DNA of 64,000 nucleotides from Channa striata (taxonomy: Eukaryota > Chordata > Actinopteri > Anabantiformes > Channidae). Location: positions 4,158,951 to 4,222,950 of the forward strand of contig CM065189.1 in assembly GCA_033026295.1 (NCBI GenBank), read 5' to 3'. How positions within the stretch are numbered: the stretch's first letter is position 1; each line of letters begins with the position of its first letter. Under the pieces are notes generated by a model. The model was not told where the DNA came from. It did not search any database and saw only the letters and a list, made by a program, of their open reading frames with translations. Both the position numbers and the translations under genes were made by a program. Below are positions 24,199 to 36,069 of the stretch, in pieces.

Positions 24199-25037
24199 TT
24201 ATCCATCCAAAAATGTCAAATATATAAAACCTAGTGAAAAAGTTGTTGTTATTATTATGTTTTATTTGAATAATGTGCCTAATAGATAATAGACCCCCCT
24301 GGAATCTAGATACTGTAGGTGGAGAGAGGTGATAAAGTGGACAACATAGAAGTGGGATCACAAGTAGACTGCAGAGATGAATGAGAACTTGAGAGAAGAC
24401 CAAGGACATGTTAGGGTGGGATGTCACTCCACTAGCCCCTTTGGCAGTATGAGTTGGGCTAATGTCCTCAGGTTCTGCTATGATGACCCACTGGGGCGAC
24501 GGTGGTGCATTAGGCAGCGCACTTAGTTGCTCCTGGTGAGTTTTGGCCAGCTGCACAGCAGATCCCCCATAGGTGTATGAATGTGTGGTAGATAAAAAGC
24601 ATTGAAAAACGCTTTGAATACCAACCGATAGAAAAGCACTATATAAGTGCTGACTTTTTATAAGTGCAGGCCATTTATTTCTGTTAAACCAGTACAGGGT
24701 TGAACAATGCAGTTGACTTGGAGTAGGAATACCAGTTGATCCTCATTTTATTTGCAGGTGAAATGTTTGTGATTTAGTGGACACAAAGTTATAGTTGTGA
24801 TGAAACAAAAGTCCAGAGTGTCTCCTTGAGAATTCACTGAAAATATGTTAATATTGTGGTCACCAGTTTAAATATTTCACATTTATAAAAAAAAATAATA
24901 ATATGCACAGTATGTTGAAGGAGATCTTTGATATGTGAATGTGTATGCAGGTCTGCAGGTTATTACATTTAAATGTAGTTCTCTGTTTACTCGTATTTAC
25001 ATCCAAAAATGTCAAATAAAAACCTAGTGAAAAAGTA
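24199..25037. repeat. Pair of near-identical ~38-bp direct repeats, 0.8 kb apart
   Basis: CATCCAAAAATGTCAAAT, then AAAACCTAGTGAAAAAGT occurs at about 24,204-24,242 and again at about 25,000-25,036. The first copy carries a 3- to 4-bp extra TATA-like insert between the halves. The 0.75 kb between them includes the truncated SINE at 24.48 kb. Confidence 0.8.
24490..24672 (+). mobile_element. tRNA-headed SINE, family A, internally deleted
   Basis: The head GGGGCGACGGTGGTGCATTA jumps directly into CACTTAGTTGCTCCTGGTGA, so the box B region and the CTTGAGCAAGACAC block are deleted. The body GGCCAGCTGCACAGCAGATC, the ATGAATGTGTGG stretch and the tail (AACGCTTTGAATACCAAC, then GAAAAGCACTATATAAGTGC) follow, ending near CAGGCCATTTA. 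It has a short duplication of the TTTATAAGTGC end. Confidence 0.85.
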
Positions 25038-25405
25038 AAAATCCAGTTTAAAATGTGTGTTTACACACACTTATGTATATGTCCAAAAGTTCATGAAATT
25101 GGTGTCTTACTGTCCTCCTTAGTCCTCTTTAAAATGTTAATAAATTTTCCCATTATTCAGTAGAAAAAGGTTGAATCAGACAGAAATAAAAACTTCACCT
25201 ATTGCTGGAGTTTTTCAAATCTTAATCTTGACTGGTAGTTCTGCGGACTACCTTACTTGATTATAAAAATGTCCCTTGTGTCCCATATCCATAAAACCCA
25301 AGGTTACATATTTTGGCCATGCTGTTGTGGAGCTATTTCTTTTGAAATTTATTTTAAACAAAAATAGCCTACAGCTTTTTCCTAGTGTGTAGACCAAAGT
25401 GACTA
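24675..25405. other. Unassigned gene-free block
   Basis: AT-rich DNA. It contains the second copy of the 38-bp direct repeat. No exon or known repeat recognised. Confidence 0.45.
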
Positions 25406-25407
25406 GT

Positions 25408-26074
25408 TGTTAAGTAAGAGGCAGACACAGGAAGCTTCATATGTTCAAAGAAGAGAGCATTTTATTTACAGGGGAGTCACCGTGCTACAAATTTCCAAAC
25501 ATAAATACAAATAGCAAAAATAATGTGGCTTATTTCAATTTTTAAAAAAAAGTCTTCATTCAAATCCAAAATGTGCACACAGCTGCACTAGTCTCTCAGC
25601 TGACCCTCCACAATCTAGCTCTCACTTACTCTCAGGGAAAACCATTTCTTCATAGGGTTTCACACCTTTTTCTTAAAAACTGACAAAAGTCATACTAAGT
25701 TACTACTTTTTTAAATAGATATTCAAACAAACCCAGTTTCATCTACTCTACTAGTTCGCACAAAATTCTTTAACCATACAACTTAGACACCACAACAATT
25801 TCTTAAACTCAATCCATGGCCCCCGCTTACTTGGCCTTAGCCCATTACATCACTAATGACATCAAAGAGTATATATTGAGGAAGTAAATGGGTGTCGCCC
25901 CTTTTTTCCCTTCAGCATGATGGTACCATGAAAATGCTGATTTGCTTCTCCAAGCCTCTACCTATCCTATTAACATTCAACTTGTACCATTCCTAGAAAA
26001 ATCAATAAACATTAACTTAAACAATATCTGTCTGTGTTTTATTTTACCACTGGCCGATGCTAAAAACTGTAACA
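25408..26074 (+). mobile_element. Possible solo LTR
   Basis: The block opens with TGTTAAG and closes with ACTGTAACA, giving TGTTA...TAACA ends as in LTRs. Inside, in LTR-like order on the plus strand, are a TATA-like AGTATATATTGAGG near 25,868, a polyadenylation-type CAATAAACATT near 26,004, then a T/G-rich segment TCTGTCTGTGTTTTATTTTA. No direct duplication of the flanks is evident (CTAGT versus CAATA), no internal coding region is present and no second LTR was found. It is a structural guess. Confidence 0.35.
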
Positions 26075-26286
26075 CAATACAATGTTAAACGCAAACAAAC
26101 TTAGGATAGTATGTGTTTCCATTACAATGTAATGTTTGGGGTAATGGGGTTATCCTTTTTACGGTCATCAGCTGTTGTTGCGTCTTCTGCTAACCAGTTT
26201 TGTGTATTTTACTCAGTACATCAGTGTTTTCTTTCTTTCTCAGGACATTTCCAGTTGTTGCATTGGCTATGCCCAGTGCCTCTGGT

Positions 26287-26660
26287 GGAATGCGTTTACA
26301 TGGACTTAAGTAACCGGGCTACTGAGAGAAATCAGCCTCCTCCGGTAATCAGAACAGTGTTTATATGCACTTCAAGGTTACTGGAAACCCCCCAAACTTA
26401 TTTTGGAAGCCGGGTGCACAGATTTAACTCTAATGATGGAAAACGCTGTTTGTGTCACAGCAGAGTGACATCACAGGGGGAGAGAAAGTAATGAGTAATT
26501 TGAGTTTTCCGACAGTAATCTACCTATAGGGAAAACAGGTTTCAATAATCCCCTACCCCAATTTAAGAAACCGGGTTTCCCTTATACATGACACTTAAGA
26601 AATCAGCTTTCCAGAGAGCCGTCTGTAACACATTACCAAACTCGATGTAAACACGTTCAT
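26287..26660. mobile_element. DNA-transposon-like element with inverted ends and internal repeats
   Basis: The left end GGAATGCGTTTACATGGACT and the reverse complement of the right end (26640-26659) match at 15 of 20 positions. Inside, variants of the unit TTTACATGNACTTAAG recur: at 26,294, at 26,359 (GTTTATATGCACTTCAAGG) and at about 26,582 (TTATACATGACACTTAAG), together with AACCGGGTTTCCC-like text. This mixture of direct and inverted copies is typical of small non-autonomous DNA elements. No target duplication is clear and no transposase is encoded. Confidence 0.5.
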
Positions 26661-27199
26661 TGTTTCCCCCTTTTTCTCAGATTTAAATAAACTTGTGCAA
26701 ATATCATCAAATAAAAGCTAATATTCTGAGCTTGAATTTGTCTTGTACCCACAGTTTCATCTTAAGCTCAAATGTCGTGCAGAAAGAACAATGAATTAAC
26801 CTTGTCATTCAAACATTTTTGAAGAGCGATATACAAATCCCTTTAGTCCTGGAAAACTTTCAACCTAAATTTTAAACATCAGTGGTTGATTTAGACGCAA
26901 AGCACACAGACTGGAATTTTGCAGAATAAGAAGACAATCATGACCCAATCGTCACCTTGCTGACATTTAGTTTTGCTTTTCCTGTAAGTAGAACTGTGAC
27001 AATTCTGATGGAGAAAGACAGTAAGGGAACGAGAAATTTTGACAAAAATGTAGGACTGAGGCAAATAGAGATAGAAGGTAGCCTAACACCCACAAAAGGA
27101 ACTATGAGTTAAAACAGCAAGTCAACATCTGTTTGAAGGACTTTACATCTACTCAGACGGGGTAAATCCACATTTCTGTCTGAGGCTAGTTGGACTGCA

Positions 27200-27790
27200 A
27201 AACTCCAAATCAATTACAGATCAAACCTCATAGGATGAACACCACTGTGTTCAGGAGACCATATGCTACATATGCTAAAATCTGATGGAACTTTGTTAAT
27301 TGTATGCAGAATAATAATGAGGAGAGTAACATAGGGCAACATTGCCATCCTTTGGTGGAAGTTATGAGCGCACCCCAGACGGTATTTATCCATGTAGACG
27401 TAAACAATGTTCATGTGGTTGTCCAAATGCTAAATAACGTCATATTCATCTGTTAATTCTATTACATCAGTGTTACATACTCATGTACACCTTGTGCACA
27501 CCTGCTAAGGTACGTAGACATATGATTGTCTGGTTTTTATATTAACTCAACGCTACTACTTATTTTTTTCAGGTTAACTTTTTACTAATCGCCTAATTGT
27601 GGTGTGTGGGTTCTTAATGTGTGTTACTAGATGTTAGACAAAGCCAATTTGCCATATGATATTGCCTAATATCTAATCCTAGCTTGGTTCGGCTTATAGA
27701 ACCTGGAAACCCGAGTCCAAAGATAATTAATCTTTACATTAATATCAAATTACATGTCACAAAATTGCTCCAGTAGCCTACACACTATTT
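27200..27790 (+). repeat. Uncharacterised interspersed repeat X, copy 1
   Basis: This region is paralogous to 38,790-39,230 plus 40,551-40,670. Shared landmarks in the same order include CACCACTGTGTTCAGGAGA / CACCACCATGTTTAGGAGA, GGCAACATTGCCATCC / CGACATTGCCACCC, AATGTCATATTC-like text, CACCTGCTAAGGTACGTA / CACCTGCTTAGGCACGTA, TTCTTAATGTGT, TTAGACAAAGC, and ATTAATATCAAATTAC. Divergence is high, suggesting an old repeat. Here the copy is uninterrupted. No coding capacity or terminal structure was recognised. Confidence 0.75.
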
Positions 27791-27794
27791 TCAA

Positions 27795-28920
27795 ATATTT
27801 TTAATAACTTATATTAATGTAAAGAGGCGATTTCAATGTCTCCTGTAACCCAGACTCACAGTGCAGCACTTGTAACAGGCCCAAGGCATTTCATTTTAGA
27901 GATTTCAAAGCGAGGCTCACCCTTTTGATCATTCACAGAAAAGCAATGACTTCTGCTTAATTAATAAATTCTTAATGGTGAGACATGAAGAGTGACCCAA
28001 AGCTGTTTTAGAGCCTGGACAGGAAGGTCTGGGCAGAGACGAGTAAACCGATTCTGAGCTTCAAGCTGGTACTGCTTTAAATCACAAACTGTATCTCCAT
28101 GTTACGTATGATTTCTTGTTTCGTTTCAAGAAGTGAAGAATATGAAAAAAAAGTTAACTTTTTTCCCATGAGACAGCAGCTAAATATGAACATTAATTAT
28201 GACTTTGTTTTCATTGGTTAGCTGTCGAAGAATCTTTTGGCTCATTCTCATGTTGCCTATTAGCAATGAGCCCTTGGAGTTTTTTGTAATTGGTATGGAT
28301 TTTGTTTGTAATTGTTTGCAAACTAAACTTTTTTTTTTTTTTTTTTTTTGGGTCCAAAGCTTTTTTCAGCCACACCAGATGGGAAGTATTAAAGAAAGAA
28401 GCTTTCAGAAAGTTTCAATATTTAGGCTTAAATAAGTGGAGAATAGCTTTGGCTATAGATGCCATAATGTAGGAAATATAGTTATCATTTGTTTATCAGT
28501 CATACTATAAAACTGATTCTCAGCTTGTAGGTATGTGGATGTCACTCTAATTAACAATGCTTATCTTTACACCATGTCTACTCCTATCCATATCCTCTAT
28601 AAACTCTTTCATTTATCCTCTCCTGAGCAAATCTACAGTTAACTCCTTTTCTCAGAAGATAATTACAGGGTTTAACACAACATCCTGTGCTATTAATAAT
28701 TAATGGAGATTCATTTACCTCCGATGACTGTGAAGTGAAGTTTCACCAGTCACACTGGCAGGTCAAAAAGTTTTGTATACAGTCTAAAGTCACATCTGAA
28801 CCTATCTTAAAATATGTCTTATGTGCAAACCTCTTCAGATTCCTCAAAAATTCCCAGTCTCATTCCCGAGGTGTCAAAAATCCCTGCTTTGTCCAGTCTT
28901 CCCTTCAGCATTACACACTG
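27795..28920. other. Unassigned gene-free block
   Basis: AT-rich DNA with a T21 run (28329-28349). No exon or repeat family recognised. Confidence 0.45.
28329..28349 (+). repeat. T21 homopolymer
   Basis: Twenty-one consecutive T residues. Confidence 0.9.
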
Positions 28921-28924
28921 AAGC

Positions 28925-29810
28925 TTATGGTACCCAACACTTTGAGCTTTCAATGTAGTGGAATGGAAACTAGGTGCTTTCAATGTGTGACACCTATAGC
29001 AATGGGGTAGAATACAAAGTGACTTTTCTACAGGAGACCAGGGTTCATCTCTAGTGCGAGACGTTGGCTGCTTTAATGATAATCATAACACAATGTGGCC
29101 CATTATGTTACTATAGTAAAGAACCGTATGTGACATTGTAACGTTGCGATTATATGTAATTTGGCTTGTAACTTACCCTTACCCTGAATTTTTTGTGCCT
29201 AACCCCAAACATTGCTGTACCTTAATGTAACGTTAACCTGAAATTGTTTTCCCTGATGCAGTTTTTGTGTGTATAACTAGAATCCTGGAGTTTTGAAAAT
29301 ACTGGATGCTGGTGATGGGAAGTCCACGCGGCTCTTTTCAAAGATTTGGTTCTTTTGGCTTGCCTCCCTTAAAAGAACCGGCTCCAAAAATTCTTTTAAT
29401 TTTGTTTCACCCTGAGCCTTACATTTTCGCCTAATTTAGCAATCATGAACGGTTTGTGTGTTGGTAAGCAATTTTTTGTTCAATGTTTATATTTTTTTGC
29501 TGTTTTTCTTACAAAACAATAGATGCCTCTGTCTGCATGGACATTCAGAAGAGCTGAGCACTTGGACTGATGATTCGGCTCTCCCCGATGGGAGTCGGCT
29601 TTATTCGTTCGCTTCAAAGAATCGGCTCTTGGAGCCGGCTCGTTCGCAAACAGCACATCACTACTGGATGCCAAAGTGAACCTGCATGTGTCATATCGTG
29701 GTGCTTCTTGATTGTCCAGCAGTAATGCCAGGGAGCAAATGCAACATTGACAGGACTTCTGAAGGCCGTGCAATGTGACACTTTAGGAAGTGTTGTTATC
29801 TGACACAGTG
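28925..29810 (+). repeat. Uncharacterised interspersed repeat Y, copy 1, split by a hAT-like insertion
   Basis: This matches 40,970-41,430 in order: a GGAGACCAGGGTTCA block (about 29,033 versus 40,993), a region of CCTAA/AACCTTA-type text (about 29,175-29,250 versus 41,140-41,165), a TTGATTGTCCAGCAGTAATGCC-like segment (29,708 versus TGTCCAACAATAACGCC at 41,325), and CACTTTAGGAAGTGT (29,780) versus TTAGGAAGCGTCAT (41,403). The element resembles a common fish dispersed repeat recognisable by 'GGGAGACCAGGGTTCGA'. In this copy a 354-bp hAT-like element interrupts it at 29,310-29,663. Confidence 0.6.
29310..29663. mobile_element. hAT-like non-autonomous transposon with perfect 8-bp target duplication
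   Basis: The ends are TGGTGATGGGAAG and ...CACATCACTA, an inverted pair TRGTGATG. Subterminal sequence is rich in GGCTC/GAGCC and GTTCGC motifs, for example AGAACCGGCTCC on the left and CTTGGAGCCGGCTCGTTCGC on the right. Both flanks are CTGGATGC (29302-29309 and 29664-29671), an exact 8-bp duplication as produced by hAT transposases. It has no transposase of its own. The identical flanks indicate it is younger than repeat Y, into which it inserted. Confidence 0.88.
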
Positions 29811-30679
29811 GGACGACAACGTTTTGGTCTCCCTGATCGAGTGAGCAGGGAGGTTTTCATCACCTTTCTGATGGAGCTCAGTCATTTTATGTTTTTTCCA
29901 TAATCTGGCTTTTGCCAATAAGAAGAGATTGGGCTAATTGAGGGGAACATAAAGGGACCAGAGTTAAAGGGGACCAAACTCAGACAGAGCTTCTGAAAGG
30001 TCCTACATAAAGGCCCACCATAAGAAAAATAGGCAGTTTGTGGAATTGAACAGTAAATTGTTCAGAAATTTACCTGAACCAAAATTAGGTGTTAAATGGC
30101 CTCGATATGATTGCTGCAATTATGAAACAGATGTTAATGTTGATGTTCTTCTAGTTGTGCTTTTTTTCACTAGTTCGTTTCACTTCACTATTTTAGATGA
30201 AAAGCCAGATTTTCAAGGTTCCTAGAAATTTCCACAAAATCAATGACTAGATCAAGACCACACTCATTAGTCTCTGTTACCCTCATTTACCTTGTTCAAA
30301 TTCAAAATATGAAGTATTAAAAGACTACATTTCAGAAATGCACCAGCAATGCCCATTCACAGCTTGGTGATATGAGTGAATAAATGTGGAAGACCGTAGG
30401 GCTTTTGCATCTAAAAAGTTCAGTTTAAGTTCAGTGACTTTGAGCACCTTAGACTGTATGTTAGGCATGTTTGCTCATGAATTTTTGAGTATTTTCTTCT
30501 CAGGCACTCAAGCAGCTGTGTTGCGCAGCTCCACTCTTTCATCTGTTTCTGAAATCAATAGGCCACATTGGGGACAACGCTGGAAGAGAAAATCGAGTGT
30601 TGGTCCAGGCTCCCATTTCCCCGAGCTCTGTTCTTTCTTCTACTCATATTGGCTTTCTATTAGTGTCTCTATCATGTCA

Positions 30680-30682
<3 letters not shown>

Positions 30683-30733
<51 letters not shown>
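30683..30733. repeat. (TG)25 microsatellite
   Basis: Longest uninterrupted dinucleotide tract in the window. It is likely highly polymorphic. Confidence 0.93.
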
Positions 30734-30734
<1 letters not shown>

Positions 30735-31900
30735 AGTGTAGTTAGATAATAAGTATGGACTAATTTTACTTTAGTACAATCATTTTGAGGGACCACACAA
30801 CTTTAAGGAATTAGGTTGAGTTATGGTTACGGTCAGGCTCAGGGTTAGACCTTTGTCAGTGATGGATGATGTCAGGGTCGGGTTTAAGGATTAATTATGC
30901 TAATAAGCATCCTCACAAAAAAACCTTTTTGGCTCCTTCTTTCTGTTACTTTCTTGCTTCCTGTCCTTCCATCGTTGCTCATCTTCATTCTCCCTAATTT
31001 CTTTCCCCTCCCTGGCTTTCACTTTTCTACCACCTTTTTTTTTTTCCCTGTTTTTCATCATCACACCTCCTAACACGGCCCAAATAAGCTGATATTCTTT
31101 ACTTCTCATCCCTTGCTCCCAGGTCCCTTTTCTTATATTTGGGGGTCTCATTTCGCCCTCGCTCTCACTTCACACTGTACAGGGCAGATCAATCAGTACT
31201 TCAGCGCAGTATCTTCATTATAGCGAATATTAACCTTCAGCTTGACTTTGTTACTAATTTTTTATGTATTATATTACTTCATTAAAATGACAGTAAATCA
31301 CATGACAAAATAACATTATCATCACTGTTCATTCATTCATTACTCTGCATACCACCACTATCTATTAGACTTTTGTATTTATTTAGCTTTGAATTTTATT
31401 CGCTCTTACTGATGAATATAGAAGCTTTTTTTTTTGCTTTTTGTCTTTCGATTTTGTGTTGCTGTGGTTTTCTTGTCGTTTGTTTTGAAGCAGAAAACAT
31501 TTTCTTTGGAATTATAAAAGTTGTTTTAATCTTAACACATAAATCTTACAAAAGAGAAACAGACACAGAAAAATAAACACATTAATATTGTTGCCCCTTG
31601 TTCCACTGTGTAAGAAGTACACACAAGGCAGCCCAGACCTTAATTGGTCTCTGTGAAAAATTTGAGCCACCATCCAGTTGTGTAAAAATTGACCACAGGT
31701 CGGCTTATGTATTTTTGCAAAATGCATCATCTGCTGCTGAAATCTTTGTGTGTCTGGCTGCTGGTCAAATTTTACTTTAAACTGTGAAAACAGGAGGAAG
31801 GAAACAATGGTTTGTTTTTGAGTACACATACATACACACATGGGGTCATGTATACAGTAAATCATTTACAGTGTGAAGGCCACTACAGTGTCCTGTTGTG

Positions 31901-31917
31901 GTGTGTGTGTGTGTGTG
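31901..31917. repeat. (GT)8 microsatellite
   Basis: Uninterrupted GT units followed by alternating purine-pyrimidine GCACATGCACGTGCATGCAT, so the combined stretch has Z-DNA-forming character. Confidence 0.85.
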
Positions 31918-34028
31918 CACATGCACGTGCATGCATGCTCACAGATGGGACTTTTATGACAAATCATAAAGCAAGGACAGCAGCCCCTGCCCCAGGAGAG
32001 GTCATTTTGTTCAGCATGTCCACCCGTCACACACAAACACACACAGTGGGAGTCAACTTTAGTGGTTGTTCCTAGATAAAATAAAAGGGCAGACGAGTCA
32101 TGAAGAAAACATGACAAAGAATGAAAATATGCAGAAGAAAAGACAAATATGTATATTTTTTGTGTTTTCCTCCCCTTTTGTTCCAGGTTTTTTACTTTTT
32201 CTAAATAAGAGTTACTTATCTTGAGAGGGAAAAAAATGAACATTTAATTAAAAGATAAAGTAAAAAAAATCTATAAAAATATCAAACAACAGTTTCTCAC
32301 CAAGGGATTACAGCTGCAATATACTATATTACTTTGAATGCTGATACTGCAATTTCCTAACGCTGTGTAAAAGCATTATTAAAACTAAACAAAAAAATTG
32401 TGAAGGGGCAGGAGGAGCATTTGTCCCCTAGCAGATAAGATATGTTTCTACACAAAGTCAAAAATAATAATCTGAAAGAGATCTAATAGATCCATTTGTA
32501 TGTATATACAGGCTATGAAGTTTGAATGAAAGAAATGGATCTAAATTCTTTTGTTTGGTCTTCTGATATTTATCTTTAAGTATTGTGACTTTTCGTGAGG
32601 TGAGAATCAATTACCGGCAATGGCTCTTGTTGAAGGTTGGTCATACCACAATTATGATGATGCGTTAAATTCAGAAAATGCACAGGAAGTGAAGGACATG
32701 AAGAATGAGGTGAAGGAAAGACAGTACTGTATATGTGACAACCAATAGATGACGTTATGTTAGACAGAGTGACTTTTGACTGCTGTCCAGGATCTGTAGT
32801 GACTGTTATTATGATTTGTTGTTTTTTTTTCATTTACAGTTCATTGACTGAATCCACCAACAAATATCCACAGCACTGCTGTGCCTCTGGACGTTAATAT
32901 TGGGGCTGTTTGCTTAACGTCGGTTAACCCTGATTGAATCACACCTGACCGTTTAGAAGTTTCTAGAGCATTATACTGTTTAGTATCAATCTGTTCCCTT
33001 TAATTATTTATTCAGTAATGAATTCCGTTCACTTCTTTGTAATTGTTCTGATCAGAGTTAAACTGCTATGAAATATTTTCATGATGACCTTTCATGTGAA
33101 AGGTCTGTGTTTGGAGTTGGTCTGAGGAACTAAAACCTGACCTGAGACGTTTGTCTGGGTTTAATCCAAATTTCTAACATCACTGCTATGGGTCTAGGTC
33201 TTTGGGACAGGCTGCTATTGGCTTCCCCTTTAATCAATTCTTGTGTCACCTCTTGTGTCACCTCAGTAAATGTGTGTGATGTGATGTATTATGCGGGTAT
33301 AAGAAGATTGTATAAAAATAATAACAGTAGTTTCTCATTAGATTTGAACCTGGTCTCCTGTGGGAAAGTCCAGTGTTTTGTGACCCACCCAACCTCCTCT
33401 TGACGAGCTTTAGAGCATTGGATTAGTGAGAATTGGTTGATTGTTTTTCAGCTGGAGGTACGAATGACCTACATAGATGTATTTTACAGGGGGACAATCT
33501 CACTCTTATTTCACTTTTGAGCAGCAGATGCACCCCAATATCATGCCAACACCACTGCTCCATGTAAGGATGGTCAGCAGTGCCGTAAAGACCTGACAGA
33601 TGGGGTGTTACCGCGTCCTTTGTTCTTCAAGGCTTGTCTGGATAGAACTGGTGATTTCAAACTTTTTCCATTTAAAATGATTAATCTCACTGGGCTGGGA
33701 ACATTCATATCTGCAGATGTGGATTTATGCACTTTATCCTAACGTACATCACCACAAAGTCTTAGTGGGTATACAATATCCATACAACTTTTCATAAATA
33801 AATACATATATAAATAAGTAAAATAAATTTAAACAAAATAAAAGAAAAGAAAACAAATGTGTTCTCTCTACTAAAACAATGTAAAATGTATGGATTAGTC
33901 AAATGTATAGATTTTTGACAGTTTATCTGCCCAGTATCACAAAAATGAGCTCACAACTGAGCTTCTAGTTTTTGAAAATCCACGTCAAAATTAATAACTA
34001 CTATTAATATTTTATTGTTTAATTGTAT

Positions 34029-34050
34029 AAGATATAGTGAACTATATCTT
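34029..34050. other. Perfect 10-bp palindrome with 2-nt spacer
   Basis: AAGATATAGT (34029-34038), GA, ACTATATCTT (34041-34050). Exact inverted arms in AT-rich DNA, with no recognised host element. Confidence 0.85.
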
Positions 34051-34982
34051 GTACAAAAGCGTACGAATATCAACCCTTAAGTACTAGATCACATGACTAG
34101 TTCAAATGGAAACATTTCTTCTGTTGTGGTATACCCAAGTAAGAGGAAACATTTTCTAAAATCATAAAATACCATTGTTTTTATTAGTTGAAGGGTTTGT
34201 TTTTTTTTTATTAGGATGAATTATACATTTGTCCTTAGATACAGAGGCATACCATCAGGCCCCCCCCAAAAAATTGGGAAAGGGCCCTAGGATTGCCTAA
34301 TAAGTGAAAAGTAAAACCCCTTTAAACCTCCTTTAAAGACACTGTAACTGTCAGCACAATGGCACAAACACATTTCCACTCACAGGAAACAACAAAAACA
34401 TAAAAATAAGCGAGAAAAAAGGGTGCCTTGTTTAAAGGCAGCCTTTGAAGAGCCCAGGACTGCCACTGCTCATTGCTAAGTGCAAAATATCAAACATCTG
34501 TTTAACTAATATTCACTGAATGACAGATTCAGTGAGCTGGCTGTTATAAGCAGTATAAGTAGTAAAGATAATCAATGGTTTCAATTGCACATTTTTGAAG
34601 CGCAGTGTGTAGTAAATAGCAGAGTAAATTATCTTTTGCCATTTTATGATCTTAAATCATTCACTAAGTCAGTAAACTATGGCTCATCACTACATTAAAG
34701 GCATACTAATTCTGATTCAGGTGTCTGTGTTTTAAATAATAAAGTCAAGACTATATACAGTATTATAGTATTGGCTTTGTGTAAGCTCTCACATTCATAT
34801 TTTTGCCATGTTAACAATATAGACCTAACAGTAACTGTGAAACAGAATGTACATTTTGCTTTCAATTTTATGTTATGTTTTTATTTGGGGTTTATTTAAA
34901 TAATCATTAAGACAATTGATAGGTTAGAGTAAGATTTAAACTTCATCTTATTACCAGACCTAATGTGAGTGTTCTGTGGGCT

Positions 34983-35004
34983 ACACACACACACACACAC
35001 ACAC
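34983..35004. repeat. (AC)11 microsatellite
   Basis: Uninterrupted AC units. Confidence 0.92.
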
Positions 35005-36069
35005 TTGCCAAGAACGAAGAGACCAGGTGCATTAGTTGCATTTACACAAAATGCTTCCCAGTCAGAATTCATCTAATTTACTGCCTTGTTCTCACTACCC
35101 CTACTCCCTCTCCACCATGTCACTCAGCCACCGCTGCTCTCGCTGGGGTCGACATTGCTCCTGAATGAATGAATGATACGTTTAGGGACAGCAAGGGACA
35201 AATCATAGTGCATACAATTTGATAGAAGTGCAGATGGATGGGAATGAAAACCTTAAAAATGATATGTGCGTTAATGTTAATGTTTTGCATCAATAACATT
35301 GGATCAAGATTGATGGACTGTGGTAATACTAGTGAAAGTAGACCTTTATGTCAGAGCCCTGTATGTCTGGTTTATCTGATTAATATTCAAATCACAATTA
35401 CAATCACCAACTGTAAAGCAAGTGGTATCTTCTACTACACAAGACAGTTAAATATTGGTTTAACATGCAATCTGTGAATTTGAACCAGCTAATTTAAATA
35501 TCAGCTCAAAAGTTTTAGGTTTGATTTTCAAATTTGATAATCAATGAACTGAGCAATCGTGGTCCTCTTTCAGTGGTAAAAGCGGACAACAGGCAAAGAG
35601 GGTAACAGCCACATGATGTTGTGTATGTCCTAATGTCACTTAACTTTGAGTTGAGAAATCCAGTAAAGCTGCTGAACCGAGTGTGATTTGTGAATGTTCA
35701 CTAAAAGCCTCATTGTAGAGCTCTGGATTTGGAGGTGAGTGTTGACAAGGGAAGAAGCACGTTATGAATTTGTCAAGAAATTTTATGTAGAGTGCAACAC
35801 TAGTGCATTTTAAATTATTTAAATGTAGTATATTTGTAAGAACTTTACAAATAAAACTGTGTGTACAGTAACTAGTTCGAAAGTGAAAGTATTTTTTGTT
35901 GTTTAATTTTAAGAAATGTACTTTGTAAAGTGAGGTGTAATCATTCCAGGCTTTTCTGTATGTGTGTATATATGTGTGTGTGTGTGAGTGTTGTTTTTCC
36001 AGGGTGGGGCAAAGCTAACAAGGTTTAGGGCTTTGAATTATTATAGACATTCATCATTGGTATTACACA

